Source of the DNA: Porcincola intestinalis | GTDB taxonomy: Bacteria > Bacillota > Clostridia > Lachnospirales > Lachnospiraceae | Direction of reading: 5' to 3' | Assembly (NCBI RefSeq): GCF_009696445.1 | Contig: NZ_VULZ01000012.1 | Location: 1 to 64,000, forward strand | DNA: 64,000 nt | Part shown: in pieces, positions 25,558 to 34,769 of the stretch | Layout of the letters: each line of letters starts with the position of its first letter | Numbering within the stretch: position 1 is the stretch's first letter | Translations under genes and position numbers: made by a program | Notes under the pieces: model-generated | The model's input: only the letters and a program-made list of their open reading frames with translations | Databases searched by the model: none | Told to the model about the DNA's origin: nothing

Positions 25558-28212
25558 ATGGAAAAGTATGGCGTGAATGATTTGCGCAGGATGTACCTGA
25601 AGTTCTTCGAGAGCAAGGGACACCTGATCCTGCCGAGTTTTTCGCTTGTGCCGCACAATGACAACAGCCTTCTGCTGATCAACGCAGGAATGGCACCTCT
25701 GAAGCCGTATTTCACCGGCGCGGAGATCCCGCCAAGACGCAGGGTGACAACCTGCCAGAAGTGCATCCGTACCGGCGATATCGAGAACGTCGGCAAGACG
25801 GCCAGACACGGTACCTTCTTTGAGATGCTCGGGAATTTCTCATTTGGCGACTACTTCAAGAGGGAGGCACTCCACTGGTCGTGGGAGTTTCTGACCGAGG
25901 TGGTCGGCCTCGATCCGGACAGGCTTTATCCGTCTGTCTACCTCGACGATGACGAGGCGTTCCAGATCTGGCATGACGAGATCGGGATCCCGGAGAGCCG
26001 TATCTCCAAGTTCGGCAAGGAGGACAATTTCTGGGAGCATGGAGCAGGCCCGTGCGGTCCGTGCTCGGAGATCTACTATGACCGCGGGCCGAAGTACGGC
26101 TTCGAGGGATGCGGGACAAAGGATACCTGCAAGCCGGGCTGCGACTGCGATCGCTTCATGGAGATCTGGAACGATGTCTTCACCCAGTTCGAAAATGACG
26201 GTGAGGGACATTACACGACGCTGAAGCAGAAGAACATCGATACCGGCATGGGGCTGGAGCGTCTGGCGGTTGTCTGCCAGGAAGTGGATTCGATGTTTGA
26301 TGTCGATACGCTTGTCGCGCTGCGCGATCATGTCTGCTCGATGGCAGGTGTAAAGTATCATGAGGTCGAGAAGCAGGATGTCTCCATCCGCCGCATTGTC
26401 GATCACATTCGCTCGGCGACGTTCATGATTTCAGACGGCATCATGCCGTCCAATGAAGGGCGCGGCTATGTGCTGCGCAGACTGACGAGAGGGGCGGCGC
26501 GCCACGGCAGACTGCTCGGCATCGATCATGCATTTCTGGCAGATCTGTCCGGAACCGTCATCGAGACCTCGAAGAGCGGCTATCCGGAGCTGGAGGAGAA
26601 GAAGGAATTCATCTTCAACGTGCTGCAGCAGGAGGAGGACAACTTTGACCGCACCATCGATCAGGGCCTGTCCATTCTGAACGGTCTGCAGGAGGACCTC
26701 CAGAAGGAAGGAAAGAAGGAACTGGACGGCAAGGAAGCGTTCACGCTGTACGATACCTACGGCTTCCCGCTTGATCTGACGAAGGAGATCCTGGAGGAGA
26801 AGGGCTGCACCGTTGACCAGAAGGCGTTCGATGCCTGCATGCAGGAGCAGAGGGAGCGTGCGAGAAATGCACGTGCCAAGACGAATTACATGGGCGAGGA
26901 CGCAACGGTCTATGACCAGATTCCGGTCGAGATTACATCTGTCTTTGATGGCTACGATCACCTTGAGGATACCTCGAAGATCTCCGTCATCGCGGGCGAG
27001 AGCGAGCTGACGGAGGCGCTGACGGACGGGGACAAGGGAACGATTGTTGTCGACCGGACACCGTTCTACGGGACGATGGGCGGCCAGTGCGGCGATATCG
27101 GAACGATCACGGGACCGGACGGCGAATTCAAGGTTGAGGATACCATCCATCTGCGCGGCGGCAGGATCGGCCATGTCGGGCATGTGACGCGCGGCATGCT
27201 GAAGACCGGAGACGAGGTGACGCTGAAGGTAGATGGGGCGGCCAGAAGGGCGACGGCGCGCAGTCATTCGGCGACGCATCTGCTCCAGAAGGCGCTGAAG
27301 CTGGAGCTCGGTGCGCACATCGAGCAGAAGGGCTCCTACGTCGATCCGCACAGACTGAGATTTGACTTCTCTCATTTCCAGCCGATGACGAAGGAGCAGC
27401 TGCAGCAGGTCGAGGACCGTGTCAATCTGGAGATTGAGGCGGCGCTCCCGGTCCGCACGGATGTCATGTCCCTGAGCGAGGCTAAGAAGACCGGCGCGAT
27501 GGCGCTGTTCGGCGAGAAATACGGCGAGAAGGTCCGCGTTGTCTCGATGGGCGATTTCTCGAAGGAGCTGTGCGGCGGCACGCATGTGAAGAACACGGCG
27601 GACATCCGGCTGTTCAAGATCCTATCGGAATCCGGTGTTGCGGCTGGCGTCCGCAGAATCGAGGCGCTGACAGGCGATAACGTCATCTCCTATTACAGAG
27701 AGAAGGAGGCGGAGGTCGCTGAGGCGGCGGAGCTTCTGAAGACGACACCGGCGGATGTCCTTGACAAGATTGCGGCGCTCCAGAAGGAGCTGAAGGAGGC
27801 GCATTCCGAGATCGAATCGCTGAAGAGCGAGGCGGCAAAGAACGCGCTGGGCGATGTGTCCGATCAGGTGCAGGAGATCGGCGGCGTGAAGTTCGTCGCA
27901 ACCCGTGTTGAGAATGTCGATGCAGATGGCCTGCGAGAGCTGGGCGATTCCCTGAAGGCAAAGGTCGGAGAGGGTGTTGTTGTCCTGGCTTCCGTCACGG
28001 ACGGCAAGGTGCAGCTGATGGCGACCGCGACCGACGGCGCGGTGAAGAAGGGTGCCCATGCGGGGAACCTGATCCGCGCGATCGCGAAGACGGTCGGAGG
28101 CGGCGGTGGCGGAAGGCCGTCCATGGCCATGGCCGGCGGCAAGAACCCGGCAGGCGTTGACGAGGCGCTGAAGCTGGCGGCGGAGACCCTGAAGAATCAG
28201 CTCGGAGCCTGA
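25558..28212 (+). CDS. alaS: Alanyl-tRNA synthetase
   Basis: An 884-residue class II synthetase charging tRNA-Ala. The catalytic domain opens with R-R-M-Y-L-K-F-F-E-S-K-G-H and contains the T-x-R-Q-K-C-I-R-type motif. The editing domain carries the zinc-binding H-S-A-T-H-L-L (about residue 570) and C-G-G-T-H (about 671) motifs that hydrolyse Ser-tRNA-Ala. The C-terminal Gly-rich domain with G-G-G-G-G-R-P is present. Length is typical. GGAAAGG lies about 10 nt from the ATG. No T-box leader is seen in the 153-nt spacer, which contains repeated CTGACAGGC words. Confidence 0.97.
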   Translation: MEKYGVNDLRRMYLKFFESKGHLILPSFSLVPHNDNSLLLINAGMAPLKPYFTGAEIPPRRRVTTCQKCIRTGDIENVGKTARHGTFFEMLGNFSFGDYFKREALHWSWEFLTEVVGLDPDRLYPSVYLDDDEAFQIWHDEIGIPESRISKFGKEDNFWEHGAGPCGPCSEIYYDRGPKYGFEGCGTKDTCKPGCDCDRFMEIWNDVFTQFENDGEGHYTTLKQKNIDTGMGLERLAVVCQEVDSMFDVDTLVALRDHVCSMAGVKYHEVEKQDVSIRRIVDHIRSATFMISDGIMPSNEGRGYVLRRLTRGAARHGRLLGIDHAFLADLSGTVIETSKSGYPELEEKKEFIFNVLQQEEDNFDRTIDQGLSILNGLQEDLQKEGKKELDGKEAFTLYDTYGFPLDLTKEILEEKGCTVDQKAFDACMQEQRERARNARAKTNYMGEDATVYDQIPVEITSVFDGYDHLEDTSKISVIAGESELTEALTDGDKGTIVVDRTPFYGTMGGQCGDIGTITGPDGEFKVEDTIHLRGGRIGHVGHVTRGMLKTGDEVTLKVDGAARRATARSHSATHLLQKALKLELGAHIEQKGSYVDPHRLRFDFSHFQPMTKEQLQQVEDRVNLEIEAALPVRTDVMSLSEAKKTGAMALFGEKYGEKVRVVSMGDFSKELCGGTHVKNTADIRLFKILSESGVAAGVRRIEALTGDNVISYYREKEAEVAEAAELLKTTPADVLDKIAALQKELKEAHSEIESLKSEAAKNALGDVSDQVQEIGGVKFVATRVENVDADGLRELGDSLKAKVGEGVVVLASVTDGKVQLMATATDGAVKKGAHAGNLIRAIAKTVGGGGGGRPSMAMAGGKNPAGVDEALKLAAETLKNQLGA

Positions 28213-28410
28213 GCAGTCCGCTCCGGACGTGCGACTGCCGCCTGTTTTTCAAAAAATGACAGGTCAGCAGCCGGAGCAGTGGTTTGAGAGCGCGTCCGGC
28301 CAGTGATCTGAAGGCGGTCCACCAAAGTGATCTGTGAAAGCGGTCTGCAGAAGTGGTCTGCAGGACGACCGGAAAAGGCGGCCGGCCAGTCAGGTGCCGT
28401 GAAAAAGGGA
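28213..28410 (+). repeat. Spacer with decayed direct repeats between alaS and rpsU
   Basis: From about 28298 to 28366, a unit of roughly 25 bp occurs three times with changes: AGTGATCTGAAGGCGGTC, AAGTGATCTGTGAAAGCGGT and AAGTGGTCTGCAGGACG. No gene or clear terminator for alaS is visible, only a weak CCTGT/ACAGG stem near 28239. Confidence 0.45.
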
Positions 28411-28440
28411 TTGACGTCTTCGAAACTGAGGTGCTATAAT
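28411..28440 (+). promoter_or_regulatory. Promoter of rpsU
   Basis: TTGACG (28411-28416), 18-bp spacer and TATAAT (28435-28440). The 60-nt leader includes a CAGTTG/CAACTG stem (near 28465-28491) before the GGAGGGAGG ribosome site. Confidence 0.75.
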
Positions 28441-28510
28441 GCATGAAGTGCAGAATTTCACCTACAGTTGGAATGCACAATTTACAACTGGAGGGAGGTA
28501 GGGTTGAGGA

Positions 28511-28687
28511 ATGTCTAACATAATCGTTCGCGAGAATGAGTCTCTGGACAGCGCGCTTCGCCGTTTCAAGAGAAGCTGTGCAAAGGCGGGTATTCAGCAG
28601 GAGATTCGCAAGAGAGAGCATTATGAGAAGCCGTCCGTCAGACGCAAGAAGAAGTCTGAGGCAGCACGCAAGCGCAAGTACAACTAA
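28511..28687 (+). CDS. rpsU: 30S ribosomal protein S21
   Basis: A 58-residue, highly basic protein of the small ribosomal subunit: [19 protein letters not shown] and a Lys/Arg-rich tail ending R-K-R-K-Y-N. Sequence and length match S21 of Firmicutes. GGAGGGAGG lies upstream of the ATG. It has its own promoter and terminator. In many Firmicutes S21 sits next to a GatB/YqeY gene; here it stands alone. Confidence 0.95.
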   Translation: MSNIIVRENESLDSALRRFKRSCAKAGIQQEIRKREHYEKPSVRRKKKSEAARKRKYN

Positions 28688-28704
28688 TTCGGTAAACAGT
28701 CAGG

Positions 28705-28731
28705 CCCCCGGCTTATGCAGCCGGGGGTTTT
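28705..28731 (+). terminator. Terminator of rpsU
   Basis: CCCCCGGC-TTATGCA-GCCGGGGG stem followed by TTTT. Confidence 0.9.
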
Positions 28732-28739
28732 GTCGTATA

Positions 28740-28945
28740 GACGCAGCGCTTCCGCGCTGCGTGGTGGAGCATGATGCATCCCAATGCTGCGCATGGGCAA
28801 TGTGTGCAGCGGAAGCCCAGCGCGGGGGCATGTAGTTGCCTGAAGCCTGAAGCTGCCTGAAATGGGCTGAAGTTGCCTGATCCTGGTTTCTGCCCTATAC
28901 TAAAGGCATTCTACAGGTGCCTGAAGACAGAAGGGGGATGCAGCG
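28740..28945 (+). other. Intergenic region before the cardiolipin synthase gene
   Basis: It contains a perfect hairpin ACGCAGCGC-TTCC-GCGCTGCGT (28741-28762) without a T-run, and three close copies of GAAG(T/C)TGCCTGA with variants (about 28838-28882). No gene or convincing promoter is seen. Confidence 0.45.
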
Positions 28946-30532
28946 GTGAAAAGGCTTCTGAAAACGATTTTTGGCAGACTGACGGTTGTGCTGGCTGCGA
29001 TTTTTCTTCAAGTCTGGCTGTTTGTCTACATTATCTTTGAACTGGGAGCAGAGTACAGATACGTCGATCTCGGGATCAAGCTGCTCGCAGTGATTTTTGT
29101 ATTCTGGATTCTGAACAATTGGATGAATCCTGCCTACAAGCTTCTGTGGTCCATCCTGATTCTGGCGGTTCCCGTTGTAGGCGTTGTACTGTACTACATC
29201 ATGGGACAGTCCCGCGTGACCAGGCAGGTCCGCAGACGCTATGAAAGCGCAGTCGAACTCTGCAAACCGCTGATGCAGCAGAAGGAAGCGGTGGCGGTGA
29301 GTCTCCGGAAGGCGGACGAGGACGCGTACCGGCAGAGCAGCTATCTCAGCGGAGACAGCGGCTTTCCGGCCTATCACAACACGAAGACGGTCTTCTTTCC
29401 GACGGGTGAGGAGATGTACGCGCGGATGAAGGAGGAGCTTGAGAAGGCAAAGCACTTTATCTTCATCGAGTACTTCATCGTCGCAGAAGGCGAGATGTGG
29501 GACGGCGTTCTGGAGATTCTGGAAAAGAAGGTTCGGGAGGGCGTGGATGTCCGCCTCATATACGACGACATCGGTTCGATCGGCACCCTTCCGATGGGCT
29601 ACTTCAAAAAAATGCGCGCCCTTGGGATCAAGTGTGTCGTGTTCAACCGGTTTGTCCCGGCGGCGTCGATCTTCCTGAATAACCGCGATCACCGGAAGAT
29701 TCTTGTGATCGATGGGCATACAGCCTTCACGGGCGGGATCAACTTCGCGGACGAATACATCAACCGGATCGTCCGGTTCGGATACTGGAAAGACAACGGC
29801 ATCATGCTGCACGGCGAAGGTGCATTTTCATTCACTGTGATGTTCCTTCAGATGTGGAGCGTCATCACAAAATCCGACCGGGAGCTGAAGGATCTGGCGC
29901 GGTTTGCGGGCGGCCGGGACAGTCTGATGGAGAAGCGGGCACCGTTCAGCTCCAGGTTGTACCACAAGGAGCAGTTTGAGGACGATGGCTATGTGCAGCC
30001 GTACTGTGATACGCCGCTCGACAATGAGACGGTCGGTGAGAATGTTTACCTGAACATTGTCTCGCAGGCACACGACTATGTCTGGATCTACACGCCGTAC
30101 CTGATTATTGACAATGAAATGATGACGGCGCTGACGCTTGCGGCGAAGTCGGGTGTCGATGTGCGGATCGTGACGCCCGGGATTCCGGACAAGCGGATTG
30201 CCTATCTTCTGACGCGTTCCTGCTACAGGCAGCTGATTGAGTCCGGAGTCCGCATCTATGAATACACGCCGGGCTTCATCCATGCCAAGACTGTCGTGTC
30301 GGATGACAAGATCGCGACGGTCGGCAGCGTCAATTTTGACTACAGGTCGCTGTATCTGCACTTTGAGTGCGGCGTCTGGATGTACGGGACGTCCGCCGTC
30401 ATGCAGATCAAGAAGGACTGCGAGGAGACCTTCAGCAAGTGCAGGAAGATCACGGATGACTGGCTGAAACATCAGAACATTCTGGTGAGGATGATGGCGG
30501 CGGTCATCAAGCCGCTGGCGCCGCTGCTGTAA
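28946..30532 (+). CDS. cls: Cardiolipin synthase (phospholipase D family)
   Basis: A 528-residue membrane enzyme that makes cardiolipin from two phosphatidylglycerols. Two N-terminal helices (about 10-35 and 42-85) lead into two phospholipase D domains. Both HKD motifs are intact: H-R-K-I-L-V-I-D from His249 and H-A-K-T-V-V-S-D from His446, each followed by the G-G-I-N-F or G-S-V-N-F strand. The start is GTG 28946 behind AGAAGGGGGA. The next gene lies 242 nt downstream behind a duplicated spacer. Length matches Firmicute Cls proteins. Confidence 0.93.
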   Translation: MKRLLKTIFGRLTVVLAAIFLQVWLFVYIIFELGAEYRYVDLGIKLLAVIFVFWILNNWMNPAYKLLWSILILAVPVVGVVLYYIMGQSRVTRQVRRRYESAVELCKPLMQQKEAVAVSLRKADEDAYRQSSYLSGDSGFPAYHNTKTVFFPTGEEMYARMKEELEKAKHFIFIEYFIVAEGEMWDGVLEILEKKVREGVDVRLIYDDIGSIGTLPMGYFKKMRALGIKCVVFNRFVPAASIFLNNRDHRKILVIDGHTAFTGGINFADEYINRIVRFGYWKDNGIMLHGEGAFSFTVMFLQMWSVITKSDRELKDLARFAGGRDSLMEKRAPFSSRLYHKEQFEDDGYVQPYCDTPLDNETVGENVYLNIVSQAHDYVWIYTPYLIIDNEMMTALTLAAKSGVDVRIVTPGIPDKRIAYLLTRSCYRQLIESGVRIYEYTPGFIHAKTVVSDDKIATVGSVNFDYRSLYLHFECGVWMYGTSAVMQIKKDCEETFSKCRKITDDWLKHQNILVRMMAAVIKPLAPLL

Positions 30533-30598
30533 GCCTGACGCCGGAGGCAGAACGCAGATAAGGCTTTGCAGGCGAATGGGGCAGAGGACGCTGACACA

Positions 30599-30722
30599 GC
30601 AGATGCCGCAGGCACCGTGTGCCCAGGAGGCAGAGTGCAGCCGAGGGTGCATGTGACCGGGGAAGCGCACCGTCAAAGCAGATGCCACAGGCACCGTGCG
30701 TTCAGGAGACGGAATGCAGCCG
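30599..30722 (+). repeat. Imperfect direct duplication downstream of cls
   Basis: A 45-bp segment starting GCAGATGCCGCAGGCACCGT at 30599 recurs at 30678 as GCAGATGCCACAGGCACCGT, both ending near G(A/T)GCAGCCG. The period is 79 bp. No gene is present in 30533-30774. Confidence 0.65.
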
Positions 30723-30774
30723 GGTTTGCCTGTGGATGGGCTGGCGGGACACTGATAAGACGGGGTGAGGGAAT

Positions 30775-31626
30775 ATGGGAAAGATTCTGGTAACACACTA
30801 CAAGGTGCGGATCAACGATCCAGAGAACGCCCCGGAAAAGCCATTTTCGGTGGCTGTGCTGTCTGACATGCACAATGAGGTCTATCGCTCAGGCGTCATG
30901 CAGCTGATGGAGGCGATCAGAAATGAGCAGGTTTCAGCTGTTTTCTCGGTCGGCGATCTGCTGGTCGCGAAGGGGGAGCGGTGCGCCTGTGATGTCGCGC
31001 TTGATGTGCTCGGCCGGCTGACGGAGCTGTATCTGGTCTATGCGGTCAATGGCAACCACGAGGTCCGGATGCGGAACGTGCCTCAGTTCCGGGAGCAGTT
31101 TCTGGAATATGACCGCAGGGTCCGGGCGCTCGGCGTCACGATGGTCGACAACCTCCGTGTTCCGCTCCGGATAGGCGGCAGCCGGATTGGGCTTTATGGC
31201 CTGGAGATCGACAACGGCTATTACCGGAAAAACCTCCGGGAAGGGGAGTGCGAGCAGCCTTCGAAGGGAAGAAAACCTGCGCGGAAGCATTTCCTGACCG
31301 TGCAGGATATGGAAAAGCTGGTCGGAAAGCCGCAGCCGGGAGAGTATCACATCCTGCTTGCACACTTTCCGAGATATTTTCCGACCTACGCGGCCTGGGG
31401 CGCGGACCTGACGCTCTCCGGGCACAACCATGGCGGGATCATACGGCTGCCGGGCATCGGCGGGCTGGTCGGGCCGGATCCTGGTCTTTTCCCGAAATAT
31501 GACCACGGGGAGTTTACCATCGATGGCCGGAAAATGATCGTCAGCGCAGGCCTCGGCACGCATACGATTGATCTGAGGATCAACAATCCTGCAGAGCTGG
31601 TGATCCTTGACTTTGTGGGAGCATAA
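30775..31626 (+). CDS. Metallophosphoesterase (calcineurin-like)
   Basis: A 283-residue phosphoesterase of the YkuE/PA-phosphatase-like group. The dinuclear metal motifs are in order: S-D-M-H-N (about 30), G-D-L-L (about 61), G-N-H-E (about 93), H-F-P-R-Y (about 200) and S-G-H-N-H-G-G (about 221). Unlike YkuE there is no clear N-terminal membrane helix. The substrate is not known; relatives act on nucleotides or lipid pyrophosphates. ATG 30775 follows GGTGAGGGA. scpA follows after 78 nt. Confidence 0.88.
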   Translation: MGKILVTHYKVRINDPENAPEKPFSVAVLSDMHNEVYRSGVMQLMEAIRNEQVSAVFSVGDLLVAKGERCACDVALDVLGRLTELYLVYAVNGNHEVRMRNVPQFREQFLEYDRRVRALGVTMVDNLRVPLRIGGSRIGLYGLEIDNGYYRKNLREGECEQPSKGRKPARKHFLTVQDMEKLVGKPQPGEYHILLAHFPRYFPTYAAWGADLTLSGHNHGGIIRLPGIGGLVGPDPGLFPKYDHGEFTIDGRKMIVSAGLGTHTIDLRINNPAELVILDFVGA

Positions 31627-31704
31627 GTAAAAGGAAGATTGAGGACAGGCCTGAGATCAACAGACCGGCGTGGCCGGGAATCCTTGGCTTTGTAGGAGCA
31701 CAGA

Positions 31705-32538
31705 ATGGCGATTGAGATCAAACTGCAGGCGTATGAGGGTCCGATGGATCTTCTGCTCCACCTGATCGATAAGAATAAAGTCAATATCTACGACATCCCG
31801 ATCGCGCTGATTACGGAGCAGTATATGGCGTACTTGTCGACGATGCAGGCGCTGGAGCCGGAGCTGGACCGGATGAGCGAATTCCTCGTGATGGCGGCGG
31901 AACTGCTCGATATCAAGTCACGGATGCTGCTGCCGGCGGAGAAGAATGAGGAAGGCGAGGAGATCGATCCGAGAGACGAGCTGGTCCGTCAACTGATCGC
32001 CTACAAGACCTACAAGTATATGTCGCAGGAGCTGCGCGAGCGGGAGAAGGAAGCGGAGGGCACTTATTTTCGGAAGAAGCAGATTCCAAGGGAGGTCGCG
32101 GCTTACCGTCCGCCTGTCAGCGCAGACAAGATTCTGGATGATGCGAAGGTGACGCTGCCGGCCCTCTACAAGGTCTTTCAGGACGTCATGAAGCGGCGCG
32201 AGGACCTGCGGGATCCGATCCGCGCGGGGTTCGGCCGGATCGAAAAAGAGGAATTCAACACAAAAGAGACGATGCAGTATGTCGAGCATTTTATTGAAAA
32301 CCGCCGGCACTGCACGTTCAGAAATCTCCTGATGCTCAGACCCGGAAAGACATATGTGGTGGTCTCCTTTCTGACAATCCTGGAGCTGATGAAGCGCGGA
32401 CACATCTACGTCCGGCAGGATGAGAATTTCGGTGAGATTTACATTGAGGCAAATGACCGTTCCCAGTGGGCAGATCTGGACGCGGACGGGGAAGACGACG
32501 ACTGGATAGAGGAGAAACCGGCAGATGAAGGAGCTTGA
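31705..32538 (+). CDS. scpA: Segregation and condensation protein A
   Basis: A 277-residue kleisin that with ScpB and SMC forms the condensin complex for chromosome segregation. Start I-K-L-Q-A-Y-E-G-P-M-D-L-L-L-H-L-I is the family hallmark. The N-terminal helical domain binds the SMC neck, and the C-terminal winged helix (about 195-255) binds the SMC head. The acidic tail is short. AGGAG lies 6 nt before the ATG. The stop overlaps scpB by 14 nt, the usual operon arrangement. No smc gene is in the window. Confidence 0.95.
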   Translation: MAIEIKLQAYEGPMDLLLHLIDKNKVNIYDIPIALITEQYMAYLSTMQALEPELDRMSEFLVMAAELLDIKSRMLLPAEKNEEGEEIDPRDELVRQLIAYKTYKYMSQELREREKEAEGTYFRKKQIPREVAAYRPPVSADKILDDAKVTLPALYKVFQDVMKRREDLRDPIRAGFGRIEKEEFNTKETMQYVEHFIENRRHCTFRNLLMLRPGKTYVVVSFLTILELMKRGHIYVRQDENFGEIYIEANDRSQWADLDADGEDDDWIEEKPADEGA

Positions 32539-33265
32539 GAAACCTGGCAAGGCAGATGATTCACAGGCAGAGGAGAGCATGACGGCAGCCCCGGAGGGGG
32601 AAAAGGCCGGACCGGAGGAGACCGGCATGCCGTCGGAAGCCGGGGAGGTCAGATCCGATGTGGGAAGCACAGCCCCGGAAGACAGGAAGGATGAGCCCTC
32701 TGTGGAAACCCTCCGGGCGGAGATTGAGGCGATTCTCTTCTCGCTGGGAGAAAGTGTGGACATTGCCGTGATCGCGGATGCGGTAGGACTGAGCCGGGCT
32801 GAGACGGAGAAGGTCCTGAAGGATATGCAGCAGCGCTATGAGGCTGCAGACCGGGGCATCCGTTTGATCCGGCTTGAGGACCGTTATCAGCTTAGCACGA
32901 AGAAGGAGCTGTATCCGACGCTGATCAAGGTTGTCCGGCAGCCTCAGAAGACGACGCTGACCGATGTCCTGATGGAGACGCTGTCCATTGTTGCGTACAG
33001 GCAGCCGGTGACGAGAACGGAGATTGAGAAGATCAGGGGCGTCAAATGTGATCACGCCATCAACAAGCTTGTCGAGTATAATCTGATTCAGGAGGTCGGA
33101 CGGCTGGATGCGCCCGGAAGGCCAATCCTGTTCGGAACGACAGAGGAATTTCTGCGGCACTTCGGGACCGATTCGGTCGATGATCTTCCGGCCATGAACC
33201 CTGTGAAGGTGGAAGATTTCAAGGCAGAAGCCGAGGAAGAGGCCAACGTAAGACTTGGAGTCTAG
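32525..33265 (+). CDS. scpB: Segregation and condensation protein B
   Basis: A 246-residue partner of ScpA built of two winged-helix domains (about 60-140 and 145-225). The typical start E-I-E-A-I-L-F-S-L-G-E is at about residue 62; before it is an acidic, low-complexity extension of 60 residues not usual in ScpB. The start could instead be an internal ATG at 32579. The motif S-I-V-A-Y-R-Q-P-V-T-R-x-E-I matches the family. Translation is probably coupled to scpA by the overlap. Confidence 0.93.
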   Translation: MKELEKPGKADDSQAEESMTAAPEGEKAGPEETGMPSEAGEVRSDVGSTAPEDRKDEPSVETLRAEIEAILFSLGESVDIAVIADAVGLSRAETEKVLKDMQQRYEAADRGIRLIRLEDRYQLSTKKELYPTLIKVVRQPQKTTLTDVLMETLSIVAYRQPVTRTEIEKIRGVKCDHAINKLVEYNLIQEVGRLDAPGRPILFGTTEEFLRHFGTDSVDDLPAMNPVKVEDFKAEAEEEANVRLGV

Positions 33266-33334
33266 CGGACTTCAGGCGGACCGGATCAGCACCTGACCGG
33301 CCCGGTTAAGGGAATTTGTGGAAAGAGTGGAAAC

Positions 33335-34591
33335 ATGACGGCGAGAGAATTTTACGACATCCTTTCGGAGCTGAGAACAGACCGGGATCAGGAGCTGGTG
33401 ACGGTCACCGGCGGAGAGAAGACCGGCTGGAAGCTGCTTCTGACAGACGGAAAGCCAGCAGCGGTATTTACTGCGGGCATCAGCGGCGCGGCGAAAGGGG
33501 CAGCGGCAACAGCAGTGGTCGGCAGCGGTTCGGCGAACGGGGCAGCGGCATCTGCAGCGGCCGGCAGCGGCGCAGCTAGTGAGGCAGCTGAATATACTGC
33601 TGGCGGCAGCGGCGCGGCAGGCGAGGCAGCAGCATCAAATGTGACGGATCTTCACAGGGACGGAATGGCAGCGGAACAGGAGGACCGGAACGCGGATCCA
33701 GAAATGCCTGCGAATGCCGTGGATATCCTCGCGCTTCCGACGCAGATGCTCTTCCGAGAAAAGCTCGGGCATCCGAAACACCTTGTAGTCTGCGGAGCCG
33801 GTTATGTCGGGCAGGGTGTCATCCGGCTGGGCAGATTTCTCGGATGGAGAGTGACGGCAATCGATGACCGGATTGATTTCTGCCGGCTGGCAGAGAAGGC
33901 CGGTGCAGATGAGACGATCGCGGACGACTTTACAGCGGCGCTCCGGTCTGAGGCCATTTCCTATGATCTGGATACCTACTTCGTGGTCGTGACACGCGGC
34001 CACCGGTTTGACAGGGAATGCCTTCTGGAAATCATGAGGCATGAGACCGGATATGTGGGCATGATGGGGTCCCGCGCCAGGTCTGCCCGGATGAAACAGA
34101 CGCTCCTTGAGGAAGGCATTCCGGAGGAAATGCAGCAGCGGCTTCACGCACCGATTGGTCTGAAGATCGGGGCTCAGACACCTGAGGAAATTGCCATCTC
34201 GATCGTCTCGGAGATCCTGGCGGTCAGGCCGGACACGGCGAGGAACCAGATACCGGAGGATGTTCTGGAAGGGATCGCTTCAGGCGGTGAGGGGCGACAG
34301 GTGCTTGCAACCATTGTCTCCAGACGAGGCTCAACGCCCAGGCAGGCCGGCACCCGGATGCTGATCCGGAGAGACCGGACGACGGCCGGAACGATCGGCG
34401 GAGGCTGCATGGAGGCGGAGGTTATCCGCGAGGCACTGCAGCTGATGGCAGAGTCAAGGCTTGAGCGCAGCACTGCGGACACCTGCCCTTACAAGGCAGA
34501 GATCTTCCAGGTCGACCTGACCGGACGGACCGGCGCGCAGGCAGACATGCTCTGCGGAGGCGCGATGGACGTTCTGCTTGAGGTGCTGTGA
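33335..34591 (+). CDS. XdhC/CoxI-type molybdenum enzyme maturation protein with permuted domain order
   Basis: A 418-residue protein related to XdhC, which inserts the sulfurated molybdenum cofactor in xanthine dehydrogenase-type hydroxylases. An N-terminal 45-residue segment is followed by an Ala/Gly/Ser-rich linker (about 50-110), then the Rossmann XdhC_C domain (about 140-290, V-V-C-G-A-G-Y-V-G-Q-G), and the CoxI domain at the C-terminus (about 325-418, G-S-T-P-R-Q-A-G and G-T-I-G-G-G-C-M-E). In classic XdhC the CoxI part comes first. The linker DNA is repetitive (GCAGCGGC words). modB and modC follow, supporting a molybdenum role. No hydroxylase gene is in the window. Confidence 0.8.
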   Translation: MTAREFYDILSELRTDRDQELVTVTGGEKTGWKLLLTDGKPAAVFTAGISGAAKGAAATAVVGSGSANGAAASAAAGSGAASEAAEYTAGGSGAAGEAAASNVTDLHRDGMAAEQEDRNADPEMPANAVDILALPTQMLFREKLGHPKHLVVCGAGYVGQGVIRLGRFLGWRVTAIDDRIDFCRLAEKAGADETIADDFTAALRSEAISYDLDTYFVVVTRGHRFDRECLLEIMRHETGYVGMMGSRARSARMKQTLLEEGIPEEMQQRLHAPIGLKIGAQTPEEIAISIVSEILAVRPDTARNQIPEDVLEGIASGGEGRQVLATIVSRRGSTPRQAGTRMLIRRDRTTAGTIGGGCMEAEVIREALQLMAESRLERSTADTCPYKAEIFQVDLTGRTGAQADMLCGGAMDVLLEVL

Positions 34592-34740
34592 CACGGGACG
34601 AAGGGGCAGGCAGACATGCGCTGGCAACGGACGAACGGACTGAGATGCTGCGGCGCCGGGCGAAAAGCCGGGCGGGCATGTCGTTGGCACTGAATATCCG
34701 GACTGAGACGCTGCAACGCCAGTCGAAAATACATAGGCGT
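34534..34740 (+). repeat. Decayed direct repeats between the XdhC-like gene and modB
   Basis: GCAGGCAGACATGC occurs in the 3' end of the XdhC-like gene (about 34538) and again at about 34607. CGGACTGAGATGCTGC (about 34636) is repeated as CGGACTGAGACGCTGC (about 34698), each followed by a CGCC-x-G-x-CGAAAA segment. The 178-nt spacer otherwise holds no gene. Confidence 0.5.
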
Positions 34741-34769
34741 TATTCTTGAAAAAATAGAACGGAGACGTT

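Noticed and set aside
24073-25809. 578-residue frame antisense to tyrS
   Set aside because: It mirrors the codon pattern of tyrS and has no start context; tyrS itself has full family motifs.
26431-27585. 384-residue frame antisense to alaS
   Set aside because: It lies wholly inside alaS on the opposite strand and has a composition typical of GC-rich antisense frames.
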